DNA of 21,157 nucleotides from CAZFNQ01 sp964520375 (GCA_964520375.1 CAZFNQ010000010.1:1-21157); one strand, 5' to 3'. Positions 1-6,391 are shown, counted from the stretch's first letter. Translations and numbers: made by a program. Notes: a model not told the origin generated them from the sequence alone.

Positions 1-51
1 GGGGACACAAGGCTCTTCAAGCCTCTGCTCTACCAACTGAGCTAAAGAGCC
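1..51 (-). tRNA. tRNA-Phe (GAA), 3' end beyond the window
   Basis: Read on the minus strand from 51 leftwards: acceptor 5' half GGCTCTT, D-stem GCTC/GAGC around AGTTGGTA, anticodon stem GAGGC/GCCTT and loop TTGAAGA with anticodon GAA (Phe). The T-arm and 3' acceptor strand are cut off by the left edge. It is divergent from tRNA-Gly. Confidence 0.93.
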
Positions 52-63
52 ACACTTAGCCGT

Positions 64-92
64 ATTTTAGGCTATAACAGGGGAAAAGACAA
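64..92 (-). promoter_or_regulatory. Promoter of tRNA-Phe
   Basis: On the minus strand there is a -35 TTGTCT (92-87), a 17-nt spacer and a -10 TAAAAT (69-64). This lies 12 nt upstream of the tRNA 5' end. It is a sigma70-type promoter predicted from sequence only. Confidence 0.65.
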
Positions 93-102
93 GGTTCCAC
101 AC

Positions 103-131
103 TTGTATAAAGCACGCTACATGGCTATAAT
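103..131 (+). promoter_or_regulatory. Promoter of tRNA-Gly
   Basis: -35 TTGTAT (103-108), a 17-nt spacer and a perfect -10 TATAAT (126-131), 13 nt before the tRNA-Gly 5' end. It is back to back with the tRNA-Phe promoter in the same 93-nt gap. Confidence 0.75.
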
Positions 132-144
132 CTCTCCCTGTTAT

Positions 145-220
145 GCGGGTGTAGCTCAGTTGATAGAGCGCTTCCTTGCCAAGGAAGAGGCCACGAGTTT
201 GAGTCTCGTCATCCGCACCA
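145..220 (+). tRNA. tRNA-Gly (GCC) with altered elbow pair
   Basis: The cloverleaf is complete: acceptor GCGGGTG/CATCCGC, D-stem GCTC/GAGC, anticodon stem CTTCC/GGAAG with loop TTGCCAA (anticodon GCC), T-stem ACGAG/CTCGT, discriminator A217 and an encoded CCA (218-220). The D-loop is AGTTGATA, so position 19 is A instead of the near-universal G. The T-loop is TTTGAGT, so position 56 is T instead of C. The conserved tertiary G19-C56 pair is therefore replaced by A19-U56, which can still pair. The other cloverleaf features look functional. Confidence 0.94.
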
Positions 221-260
221 ACCATAAGCTTTATGAACGTAATTTTTTAAAGTCTCTACC

Positions 261-289
261 TTGCAAATAAATATATCTCAGCTTATGCT
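261..289 (+). promoter_or_regulatory. Promoter of the small membrane-anchored protein gene
   Basis: -35 TTGCAA (261-266), a 17-nt spacer and -10 TATGCT (284-289). The predicted transcript starts about 30 nt before the ATG at 327, leaving room for the weak Shine-Dalgarno core AGG before the start. Confidence 0.5.
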
Positions 290-326
290 TAAAACATCAT
301 GAAAAAACTCAAAACCTAGGTAAAAA

Positions 327-737
327 ATGTCTTGGAAAAGAATATTAATAGGTGTTGTCATTGTGTTTGTTCTGTTAGCGGCACTTGTAGCGGGAACATT
401 ATTAATCGGTAGTCAACAAATAAGGGCTGCAAAAAAAGTTAGTGATGAGTTTGTTTTGGATATGGATACAAATAATGCTTCAGCCGCATATTCTTTGACT
501 ACACCTTCATTTCAAAAAATTACTACCGAAGCAAATCTTGCAAACACGGCACAACAGATACAGCAACATATTAACGGTCAACCAACTGAAACCAGCTGGC
601 ATATTACTAATCAAACAGGTCAACCACAAAGTGCTGTTATTACTTACACTAGCAATGGAACTAATCCTGTTCCGATTTCCATCACTTTGCAGAAAATAAA
701 TGGGAGCTGGTTGATACTTAATTTTAAATACAATTAA
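327..737 (+). CDS. Small membrane-anchored exported protein, unknown function
   Basis: This is a 136-residue protein. Residues 1-5 are a short basic N-terminus (MSWKR), followed by a hydrophobic segment at about 6-28 that should act as a signal anchor. The rest, about 108 residues, is polar, Thr/Asn/Gln-rich and probably outside the cell. A helix of about 33-60 followed by beta-rich stretches (TSWHITNQTG, VITYTSNG, ISITLQKINGSWLILNF) looks like the NTF2-like/DUF4878-type folds found on exported bacterial proteins, but I cannot assign a family. A weak AGG sits just upstream of the ATG and a promoter is predicted at 261-289. It is a single-gene unit with a 237-nt gap after it. Confidence 0.8.
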   Translation: MSWKRILIGVVIVFVLLAALVAGTLLIGSQQIRAAKKVSDEFVLDMDTNNASAAYSLTTPSFQKITTEANLANTAQQIQQHINGQPTETSWHITNQTGQPQSAVITYTSNGTNPVPISITLQKINGSWLILNFKYN

Positions 738-974
738 AAGAATTGAGGATGTATCTCCCTACTCTTACTTGCTAAGTTTGAACTCTTGATACGGAACTTC
801 CAATATCTTCCTCCAACGAGTAATTTCATCCCTGATAATGTGTAAACTTTTTGATACCTGCTGCACCATTTGGAATTTATTTGGCGCTTCGGCGTCCTAT
901 TTTCTATGTATTTATCGTTAATAGGTCTACAATTTTTATAAGAAGTAATTTCATTAACCAAGGAGATAACTGTA
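738..974. other. Intergenic region with decayed gene fragment
   Basis: I see no intact gene of convincing length here. On the minus strand a 35-codon reading frame starting with ATG near 873 ends at TAA 769-771. Its protein includes RWRKILEVPYQEF. The same tail, with frame breaks, can be read in a diverged copy at 2811-2924, so this looks like the remnant of a gene. The region ends in a good Shine-Dalgarno AGGAGA (961-966) belonging to the next gene. Confidence 0.45.
781..925 (-). pseudogene. Gene remnant, copy A of a diverged repeat
   Basis: Forward-strand bases 781-809 match 2810-2838 at about 24 of 29 positions. Further colinear matches follow, including the AAACTTTTT block and TCGTTAATAGG against TCATTAATAGG. 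Read on the minus strand, this copy gives a continuous C-terminal-like peptide with ITRWRKILEVPYQEF. Copy B preserves W-KI-EVPYQEF but carries stops and shifts. The original family is not recognised. Both copies have the same orientation. Confidence 0.5.
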
Positions 975-1616
975 ATGGCAACAAATGAAAAAATATACCC
1001 AGCTAAGTTTGATATCGACTACCCGAAAAAACTCGATCGTTTAACTTCATTCTTCCGTATCATATGGGGTATCCCGGTGTTGATAGTTCTATCTTTGCTA
1101 ACTGCGTCTGGCAGTGATAGTTTTATGCGTGAAACTGGTAGGGGAGTAGCTGCGCACGGAGGAGGCATTGCCTCCGGACTCGTTGTTGCAACGGCCCTTA
1201 TGATTATTTTCCGTCAACGTTACCCACGCTGGTGGTTCGATTTCGCTCTTGAACTGAATCGGTTTACTGCCAGGGTCGGTGCCTACCTGTTTCTGCTAAC
1301 CGATCGTTATCCTTCAACAGTTGAAGCGCAATCAGTACATTTGGACGTCAATTACCCCGACGTGAAGCGAGATCTAAACCGCTGGCTGCCGCTGGTAAAG
1401 TGGTTTTTAGCAATACCTCACTATATTGTATTGGCAGTGCTTATAATCCCCGCTGTCATCGCATCCGTCATTGCGTGGTTTGCCATAATATTCACCGGTC
1501 GATACCCAAAGAGCCTGTTTGACTTTGTGGTTGGAGTGGGCAGATGGAATGTCAGGGTTAATGCTTACGTATTTCTTTTGGCAACGGATAAGTACCCTCC
1601 GTTTAGCCTTAAGTAG
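975..1616 (+). CDS. DUF4389 family membrane protein
   Basis: This is a 213-residue integral membrane protein. It carries the duplicated DUF4389 signature: RYPRWWFDFALELNRFTARVGAYLFLLTDRYPS around residues 90-120, and again as RYPKSLFDFVVGVGRWNVRVNAYVFLLATDKYPPF at the C-terminus. Each repeat is preceded by hydrophobic segments at about 27-45, 65-80, 140-160 and 160-175. The start ATG has a strong AGGAGA 8 nt upstream. The biochemical function of the family is unknown, although it is common in Gram-positive and CPR bacteria. The gene is monocistronic, with a promoter probably in the preceding 237-nt gap. Confidence 0.88.
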   Translation: MATNEKIYPAKFDIDYPKKLDRLTSFFRIIWGIPVLIVLSLLTASGSDSFMRETGRGVAAHGGGIASGLVVATALMIIFRQRYPRWWFDFALELNRFTARVGAYLFLLTDRYPSTVEAQSVHLDVNYPDVKRDLNRWLPLVKWFLAIPHYIVLAVLIIPAVIASVIAWFAIIFTGRYPKSLFDFVVGVGRWNVRVNAYVFLLATDKYPPFSLK

Positions 1617-1635
1617 CACACCTAAAGCCAGCATT

Positions 1636-1673
1636 TTTATTGTGTTGAACTTCATAGACAAAAACACAATAAA
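1636..1673. repeat. 11-bp AT-rich inverted repeat upstream of the reductase gene
   Basis: TTTATTGTGTT (1636-1646) and AACACAATAAA (1663-1673) are perfect inverted repeats around a 16-nt spacer. No T-run follows on either strand, so a Rho-independent terminator is unlikely. The repeat brackets the candidate -35 TAGACA and touches the -10, so an operator is possible. Confidence 0.5.
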
Positions 1674-1682
1674 GGATAAAAT
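1655..1682 (+). promoter_or_regulatory. Candidate promoter of the reductase gene
   Basis: -35 TAGACA (1655-1660), a 16-nt spacer and -10 TAAAAT (1677-1682) lie 31 nt before the ATG at 1714. The -35 sits inside the loop of the inverted repeat 1636-1673. Confidence 0.4.
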
Positions 1683-1713
1683 GTTTCTAGACATTAAATG
1701 AGGTTGCAATTCC

Positions 1714-2307
1714 ATGAGAAAAATAATTGTTCTATCGTTTATTACCTTAGATGGAGTAATGCAGGCACCTGGTGGACCCAAGGAAGACACATCAGGCGGT
1801 TTCGAGTACGGTGGCTGGACCGCACCATATTTTGACGAAGCTTCCGGTAAGATCATGTCAAAACAGATGAAATCTGCAGATCTTTTGTTAGGCAGAAAAA
1901 CATTTGAGATTTTTGCAGGTTATTGGCCAGACCATGAAAGTATCTGGCCAGGAATCAATGACGTCACAAAATACGCTGTCAGTAGGACCATGAAAAAATC
2001 AGATTGGAAGAACTCAGTTTTTCTAAAAACCCTTGCAGATATCAAAAAACTCAAAAATTCAAAAGGTTCTGACCTTCAGGTCCACGGTAGCGGTAAACTT
2101 ATCCAGACGCTACTTGAAAATGATTTAGTGGACGAACTTTGGCTTAAAACCTTCCCTATAACACTGGGCAAGGGAAAAAAGTTGTTTGATAAGGGAACTA
2201 TCCCGGCAGCCTTTACCTTAACAGGGACTACAGTCACGCCAAGTGGAGTGATTTTCGCCAATTACAAACGAGCCGGAAAAGTCAAGACTGGCACCATTGG
2301 AGCTTAA
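1714..2307 (+). CDS. RibD C-terminal / dihydrofolate-reductase-like family protein
   Basis: This is a 197-residue soluble protein of the RibD_C/DHFR-fold superfamily (YwjB/YyaP type). Family hallmarks visible are VLSFITLDGVMQAPGGP at the N-terminus, the LLLGRKTFEIFAGYWP segment at about 58-73, a KYAVSRTMKKSDW strand near 88-100, DLQVHGSGKLIQTLLENDLVDELWLKTFPITLGKGKKLFD at about 120-160 (the NADPH-binding GSG region and product loop) and a short C-terminal strand. Such proteins are usually NADPH-dependent reductases with unknown physiological substrate, and they are not the housekeeping FolA. GAGG lies about 10 nt upstream of the ATG. There is no operon partner. Confidence 0.88.
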   Translation: MRKIIVLSFITLDGVMQAPGGPKEDTSGGFEYGGWTAPYFDEASGKIMSKQMKSADLLLGRKTFEIFAGYWPDHESIWPGINDVTKYAVSRTMKKSDWKNSVFLKTLADIKKLKNSKGSDLQVHGSGKLIQTLLENDLVDELWLKTFPITLGKGKKLFDKGTIPAAFTLTGTTVTPSGVIFANYKRAGKVKTGTIGA

Positions 2308-2380
2308 ATTGGTGAAGTTGACAGCTGATATTTGACTTACGTAAACTGAACTTCCCGTAGCACAGATATAGATACGTAAT

Positions 2381-2788
2381 CTATAATACACCGATCAGTG
2401 TCGAGCCCTGATTTATCATGTCGCGGGCGCTTTTAGCGTGTATTAATAAATCAATCGGTTTAATCTCCAAAAAGTCGCATAAATCTGTATATTTATTCAG
2501 TGGTATACCCTCGTCAAGTTGACATAAGAAAGGCAACACAATAACCATAAGAGCTTCATTCACCTTAGGAATTACAACTCTGGATCCAGCATTAAAATCG
2601 TAGATGATTTCACTGAGTACAAATTCGACATCCTCAACAACTGTCTGACCTTCATAGTCTAATGGTATATTGCCTTTGCGTAGTTGACCAACATACAGAT
2701 CGAGTGCTGTAACTATGGTCTCAGATTCTTGGTCGCTGTATTCATAGCCAAGAGGTTCTAATGATGTTCTGTCGATTATTTCTTTCAT
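2381..2788 (-). CDS. Hypothetical protein, 135 aa
   Basis: This is an acidic, probably soluble and mostly helical protein of unrecognised family. It has no signal peptide or membrane segment except a moderately hydrophobic patch (ALMVIVLPFLCQL) around residues 78-90. A short region near the C-terminus (PLNKYTDLCDFLEIKPIDLLIHAK) has the feel of a helix-turn-helix, but I would not claim one. The start codon lies 5 nt after a minus-strand -10 TATAGT (2799-2794), so the mRNA should be leaderless or nearly so, and no Shine-Dalgarno is visible. The promoter overlaps the decayed repeat copy B. Confidence 0.7.
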   Translation of the reverse strand: MKEIIDRTSLEPLGYEYSDQESETIVTALDLYVGQLRKGNIPLDYEGQTVVEDVEFVLSEIIYDFNAGSRVVIPKVNEALMVIVLPFLCQLDEGIPLNKYTDLCDFLEIKPIDLLIHAKSARDMINQGSTLIGVL

Positions 2789-2793
2789 TTGCT

Positions 2794-2821
2794 ACTATAG
2801 TACATCACAAATTCTTGATAA
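2794..2821 (-). promoter_or_regulatory. Promoter of the 135-aa hypothetical gene (leaderless)
   Basis: On the minus strand there is a -35 TTATCA (2821-2816), a 16-nt spacer and a -10 TATAGT (2799-2794). The predicted start point falls at or next to the ATG at 2788. Confidence 0.5.
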
Positions 2822-2924
2822 GGCACTTCTTATATCTTTAACCAAAGACCGCCTAATCTCTAAATTGGCAAACTTTTTTGGATCTACTGCCCAATAGTAA
2901 ATTTTTCAGGCGATCATTAATAGG
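2811..2924 (-). pseudogene. Gene remnant, copy B of a diverged repeat
   Basis: This is colinear with 781-925 on the same strand. Reading on the minus strand in one frame gives W-KI-(stop)-EVPYQEF, matching the intact tail seen in copy A, with further stops and shifts upstream. It fills the gap between two leftward genes and supplies the promoter of the downstream one. Confidence 0.5.
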
Positions 2925-3440
2925 CTAGTGTTTTTCAGATGGTGGAATCCACATAACCACCCAAACTCTCATTAGAGCGCTGATAAAAAGTCCAGCAATA
3001 ACTAAAGTCATATATTGTATTGGCCAAGAGATTTGTAAGTTACGCGACAGCGTTATACCTAAAATAAGTTGGGTTAAATATAAGGATATTGCGATAGTTG
3101 CAAAAGTCATTGACTGATTACGGGTCGGGCTTGAAGGCGCAAAAGCACCGGCCCCAAATGCCCGGGAAAGTAACGAGTAAGTCACCGACAGCGAGACAAT
3201 AGCCATAACAATACAAGCTGCTGCGAAGAAGGTTGTGTGTCCAGTTAAGCTTAGTAGGGAAACTATAAAAATATCAAACCAGGCAAGTAGAGATCCACCT
3301 GATAGAATTATCCGTCTTTCGCGTATTAGCGGATCAGACAGTTCTTTTCTAGCGAAAGAAAGGGCCACAAAGAATAAGCCTATAAAGCCTGATGATGCGC
3401 CGGCGCTGGTGGCTAAAAAATTTGTGTACGAAGTTAACAT
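2925..3440 (-). CDS. Small multi-pass membrane protein, unknown function
   Basis: This is a 171-residue hydrophobic protein with about four predicted membrane helices, near residues 10-30, 46-68, 72-95 and 115-165 (the last probably two). Loops are short, with a basic cytoplasmic loop RKELSDPLIRERR after the first helix. The N-terminus TSAGASSGFIGLFFVALSFA is rich in small residues. A minus-strand -10 TATAGT lies about 25 nt upstream and a GGGG sits about 9 nt before the ATG. I do not recognise the family. Confidence 0.75.
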   Translation of the reverse strand: MLTSYTNFLATSAGASSGFIGLFFVALSFARKELSDPLIRERRIILSGGSLLAWFDIFIVSLLSLTGHTTFFAAACIVMAIVSLSVTYSLLSRAFGAGAFAPSSPTRNQSMTFATIAISLYLTQLILGITLSRNLQISWPIQYMTLVIAGLFISALMRVWVVMWIPPSEKH

Positions 3441-3546
3441 ATATAAGCCCCAATTTTGTTTTTAACTATAGCACAGTAAATACTCTTGAAACGCTCCTCC
3501 GGTAGTAATATACCCACCAAGCATTATATTCTAGCTTTAACTCGAC

Positions 3547-3552
3547 TATAAT
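3547..3552 (+). promoter_or_regulatory. -10 box of the xylanase-like gene
   Basis: A perfect TATAAT ends 8 nt before the ATG at 3561. The sequence 17 nt upstream (TTATAT, 3524-3529) is only a weak -35. The predicted start point lies within 1-2 nt of the start codon, so the mRNA would be essentially leaderless. Confidence 0.55.
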
Positions 3553-3560
3553 GTTGATTA

Positions 3561-4661
3561 ATGGCCAAAGCTTGGAAAAATCAAAAAAGAAATACTAGTC
3601 CAATCGCATTGATGTTAATTGCAGCCATGATAGTTGCTTTTACCTACTGGTACTTTACTCTTAGTGCTCCCAAATTGCCCAAACCACCACTCAAGGATCT
3701 TGCCGCAGCGCATAATATTGAGTTAGGTATTCATGTTGACGCCATTCGATTAAAAGATAGAATCTATCCGGGTTTAGTCAGCTCGCAATTTGCTTTTGCA
3801 ACAATTGACGGGGGCATTCATTTTAAAGAAGTTCAACCGTCACCGACCAAGTACGACTATTCAACATCAGATAAAATTGTTGCCTTTGCCAACAATCACA
3901 ATATGCCAATTCAACTGCATCATTTGGTGTGGGGAGATAAATTTGTTTTGCCAAAATGGTTAACCTCAGGAAACTTTACCAAAGATCAGCTGCAAGTCAT
4001 ATTACACGATCACATTACTAATATTGTTAAACGCTACAAAGGACGGGTACATAGTTACACGGTCGTAAATGAGGCCTTCACTGAGGACCAGCATGTCTAT
4101 GGACTAAGAAACTGGTGGGCGGATCATATGGGTACTGATCTAAATTATCTGGATAATTATTTCATTTGGGCGCATCAAGTCGATCCTGGGGCAAAATTAC
4201 TGCTAAACGACTTCAACAATGAAACAAAAAACAATGTATCTGACGCCATTTATAACTACGTAAAAGCTGCCAAAGCCAGGGGTGTGCCAATAGACGGCGT
4301 CGGCATGCAAATGCATATAAACGCACAGTATCCCGACAAACAGAAGGATGTTATAGATAATATGAACCGCTTCGGCAAAATTGGTGTGCCTGTCTATGTA
4401 ACGGAATTTGATGTCAATACAAATACCGTCAAAGGCAGCAGAGCTTATAAAAGCCAACTAGATGCTCAAATAACTCACGATATGGTCAGGGCTTGCGTAG
4501 AGTCAAAAGCCTGTGTTAGTTTTAGTGTCTTTGGCCTGACAAGTAAAAATGACTTGATCAAAGAAATCACCAGAACCAATTCCCGGGCTTATATGTTCGA
4601 CAGTCGATATCGACCAAGACCAGCTTTTTATACCTTCCGCCAAGCCTGGCAACAGCCGTAG
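3561..4661 (+). CDS. Membrane-anchored GH10 family endo-1,4-beta-xylanase-like glycosidase
   Basis: This is a 366-residue protein. Residues 1-12 are basic, 15-34 form a signal anchor, and the GH10 barrel follows outside the membrane. Visible GH10 motifs include HFKEVQPS (about 87-94), LHHLVW (about 119-124), TVVNEAF with the acid/base Glu171, LLLNDFN (213-219), GVGMQMHI with His252 and VYVTEFDV with the nucleophile Glu282. Both catalytic glutamates are present. The second histidine of the usual LVWH motif is replaced by Gly125, and the loop after it is altered (WGDKFVLPKWL), so substrate preference may differ from classical xylanases. GH10 enzymes cleave beta-1,4-xylan with retention. The gene stands alone with no sugar transporter nearby, suggesting surface trimming of host or environmental polysaccharide. 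Confidence 0.9.
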   Translation: MAKAWKNQKRNTSPIALMLIAAMIVAFTYWYFTLSAPKLPKPPLKDLAAAHNIELGIHVDAIRLKDRIYPGLVSSQFAFATIDGGIHFKEVQPSPTKYDYSTSDKIVAFANNHNMPIQLHHLVWGDKFVLPKWLTSGNFTKDQLQVILHDHITNIVKRYKGRVHSYTVVNEAFTEDQHVYGLRNWWADHMGTDLNYLDNYFIWAHQVDPGAKLLLNDFNNETKNNVSDAIYNYVKAAKARGVPIDGVGMQMHINAQYPDKQKDVIDNMNRFGKIGVPVYVTEFDVNTNTVKGSRAYKSQLDAQITHDMVRACVESKACVSFSVFGLTSKNDLIKEITRTNSRAYMFDSRYRPRPAFYTFRQAWQQP

Positions 4662-4664
4662 ATT

Positions 4665-4746
4665 TAGTTGGACACAATCCGTCAAAAACGCTCGATAATG
4701 CTCATCCAACTAGAAGCTTACGCCTGTCTTTGTGAAAAACTTCACA
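4665..4746. repeat. Inverted repeat and small hairpin after the xylanase-like gene
   Basis: TAGTTGGA (4665-4672) and TCCAACTA (4705-4712) form an 8-bp inverted repeat around a 32-nt spacer. A second hairpin, TGTGAA-AAAC-TTCACA, follows at 4731-4746. Neither is followed by a T-run, so terminator function is uncertain. Confidence 0.35.
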
Positions 4747-4798
4747 GCCTTGAAGTCCTCCATATTTTATAATTGTAAATGTTAATGGGGGATAGATT

Positions 4799-5137
4799 TT
4801 GCTAGAGGGAGTCAAGAAAAGTTTAGAAGTGGCACACTCAATCGTTAGTCCGCAAGCTCACGCCGAACGATTAGTAAATACTGTGGCCGAAGAAGACCGT
4901 CAAAGACAATTAGCGGTTGCAACTACCTTTGCCCGAATAGCCTTACATGATTATCAAAGAGGCGATCCCAACTACAGATTTTTAACAGGTGATCTTAGCT
5001 ACGAGGTTACCCACAAAGGCTTAGTCTTACAAGAGCTCGGTTTATCAGATGATGAGCGAGGTCAAATTCAAGCCATAATCTATCAAGGTAATATGGATGA
5101 GTTCAAAAAACATGTGAAAGTCGATATACTTTCCTAA
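4799..5137 (+). CDS. Hypothetical protein, 112 aa (TTG start)
   Basis: This is a small, charged, mostly helical cytoplasmic protein with no membrane segment. I do not recognise the family. The TTG start is chosen because GGGGGA (4787-4792) lies 6 nt before it, and the upstream in-frame sequence offers no better start. A -10 TATAAT (4768-4773) is placed to give a short leader containing that Shine-Dalgarno. The segment HDYQRGDPNYRFLTGDLSYE around residues 50-70 is the most conserved-looking part. No operon partner is visible. Confidence 0.65.
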   Translation: MLEGVKKSLEVAHSIVSPQAHAERLVNTVAEEDRQRQLAVATTFARIALHDYQRGDPNYRFLTGDLSYEVTHKGLVLQELGLSDDERGQIQAIIYQGNMDEFKKHVKVDILS

Positions 5138-5190
5138 CCTAGAAAATGAGTAGACTGGATAGTGCTCATGGTTAAATCTCATTTTTAGTT

Positions 5191-5196
5191 TATAGT
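5191..5196 (+). promoter_or_regulatory. -10 box of the 119-aa hypothetical gene
   Basis: TATAGT ends 8 nt before the ATG at 5205, predicting a near-leaderless mRNA. No good -35 is seen at 17 nt. Confidence 0.4.
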
Positions 5197-5204
5197 AGTG
5201 CGAT

Positions 5205-5564
5205 ATGGAAATCCAAAAACCAGAATATTTGAATATTGTCGGTCTGAAACAAGGTGATACGATCAGCTATGGTTCATTCGGTGTCTACTATGACCTTATG
5301 GTCACTGGGATTGATGACGATCGCAAATTGCCTGTCGTGACTGTACGCGCTAGAAACATGAAGGATCAGGGGTATACAATTGTTGATAAAGTAAATAGTG
5401 CTGGTGTTGTCGGCATTCTACTCGGAACAACTGACTACTTAGCTGAATCAGTTGTTGAAGGTGTAATTGTTATGGGGGAGCCAGTGGCACTTGAGATTCA
5501 AATCGATGGTCAGATTGAGACTTCGCTTTTGCCGGCACCTGAAACACCACCAATAAAAAGATAA
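5205..5564 (+). CDS. Hypothetical protein, 119 aa, beta-rich
   Basis: This is an acidic soluble protein without signal or membrane segments. It is dominated by predicted beta strands (DTISYGSFGVYYDLMVTGI, LPVVTVRARN, VVEGVIVMGEPVALEIQIDGQ), consistent with a small barrel or sandwich domain. The tail is proline-rich (LPAPETPPIKR). I do not recognise a family. The start is the ATG just after a -10 box. It ends 31 nt before the tRNA-Cys gene. Confidence 0.65.
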   Translation: MEIQKPEYLNIVGLKQGDTISYGSFGVYYDLMVTGIDDDRKLPVVTVRARNMKDQGYTIVDKVNSAGVVGILLGTTDYLAESVVEGVIVMGEPVALEIQIDGQIETSLLPAPETPPIKR

Positions 5565-5579
5565 TGCTAAATTCTGAGT

Positions 5580-5585
5580 TATAAT
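5580..5585 (+). promoter_or_regulatory. -10 box of the tRNA-Cys/tRNA-Leu unit
   Basis: A perfect TATAAT lies 10 nt upstream of the tRNA-Cys 5' end at 5596. No clear -35 is visible at the usual distance. The two tRNAs are 10 nt apart and are probably co-transcribed. Confidence 0.5.
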
Positions 5586-5595
5586 TACCTGTTGT

Positions 5596-5669
5596 GGTAC
5601 CGTGGCGGAGTAGTTACGCAGAGGTCTGCAAAACCTCTTACGCCGGTGCGAATCCGGTCGGTACCTCCA
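5596..5669 (+). tRNA. tRNA-Cys (GCA) with altered elbow pair
   Basis: Acceptor GGTACCG/CGGTACC, anticodon stem GAGGT/ACCTC with loop CTGCAAA (anticodon GCA), T-stem GCCGG/CCGGT, discriminator T and an encoded CCA (5667-5669). The three-pair D-stem with a mismatch at 13-22 is usual for tRNA-Cys. Aligned with E. coli tRNA-Cys, position 18 is A instead of G and T-loop position 55 is G instead of T (loop TGCGAAT). These are the two bases that normally form the G18-pseudouridine55 contact, so both partners have changed. Confidence 0.93.
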
Positions 5670-5679
5670 GGTCATTTTT

Positions 5680-5766
5680 GCGCGGGTGGTGGAATTAGGT
5701 ATACACGCGACACTTAAAATGTCGTGCCCACAAGGCATGCGGGTTCAATTCCCGCCCCGCGCACCA
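5680..5766 (+). tRNA. tRNA-Leu (UAA)
   Basis: This is a class II tRNA with a long variable arm. It shows acceptor GCGCGGG/CCCGCGC, D-loop with GG retained, anticodon stem CGACA/TGTCG with loop CTTAAAA (anticodon TAA), a variable stem around TGCCCACAAGGCA, T-arm GCGGG-TTCAATT-CCCGC, discriminator A and an encoded CCA. It lies 10 nt downstream of tRNA-Cys. Confidence 0.95.
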
Positions 5767-5796
5767 TATTAGAACAAAGTCGCCAGCTATTAATGC

Positions 5797-5802
5797 TATA
5801 AT
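5797..5802 (+). promoter_or_regulatory. -10 box of the lemA unit
   Basis: A TATAAT lies 28 nt before the lemA ATG, giving a short leader that carries the Shine-Dalgarno GGGGAG (5820-5825). No clear -35 is seen. Confidence 0.45.
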
Positions 5803-5830
5803 ATAAGTATAAATAAGAAGGGGAGCCGAT

Positions 5831-6391
5831 ATGCTTGCAGTCGTAATTATCATTGTCGTGGCCATTGTGTTTTTTGGCGTTTGGATGTACAACAGCCTGG
5901 TCCGTTTGAACGTTCGGGTCAAAGAAGCCTGGAGCGATATTACCGTTCAGCTAAAACGCCGCTATGACTTAATACCCAATCTAGTAAACACAGTCAAGGG
6001 TTATGCTAAGCACGAGGCTGAAACTCTAGAAAAAATCGCAAAGGAACGATCCAGCATTGTCACGGGAGGGGGATCGGTAAAAGAAACGGCTGCCGCCGAA
6101 AATGTTTTATCCGGAGCACTTAAAAGTGTCTTTGCGGTCGCTGAAAGCAACCCAGACCTAAAGGCCAACGCTAATTTTAAGGCCCTTCAGGACGAACTGG
6201 TTGACACCGAAGATAAAATCCAAGCCTCCAGGCGCTTTTATAACGGCTCGGCCAGGGACTTGAATATCAAAATCGAAACTTTCCCAACCAATATTTTTGC
6301 CGGCATGCTGGGCTTTAAACAACGCGAATTCTTTGAGCTTGAAGGCGCTGAACAAGCTGCTGCCGACAAACCAGTAGACGTTAAATTTTAG
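5831..6391 (+). CDS. lemA: LemA family protein
   Basis: This is a 186-residue protein with one N-terminal membrane helix (about 2-20) facing a helical coiled domain. LemA motifs are clear: YNSLVRLNVRVKEAWSDITVQLKRRYDLIPNLV at about 21-52, a helical middle, FKALQDELVDTEDKIQASRRFYNGSARDLN at about 115-145 and the tail FPTNIFAGMLGFKQREFFE. The molecular role of LemA is not settled. The gene is very often paired with htpX, as here with a 42-nt gap, so a link to membrane-protein quality control is inferred. GGGGAG precedes the ATG by about 5 nt. Confidence 0.95.
   Translation: MLAVVIIIVVAIVFFGVWMYNSLVRLNVRVKEAWSDITVQLKRRYDLIPNLVNTVKGYAKHEAETLEKIAKERSSIVTGGGSVKETAAAENVLSGALKSVFAVAESNPDLKANANFKALQDELVDTEDKIQASRRFYNGSARDLNIKIETFPTNIFAGMLGFKQREFFELEGAEQAAADKPVDVKF

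Noticed and set aside
734..961. 75-residue minus-strand reading frame as a gene
   Set aside because: Its frame is not the one conserved between the two repeat copies, and it has no Shine-Dalgarno or convincing composition.
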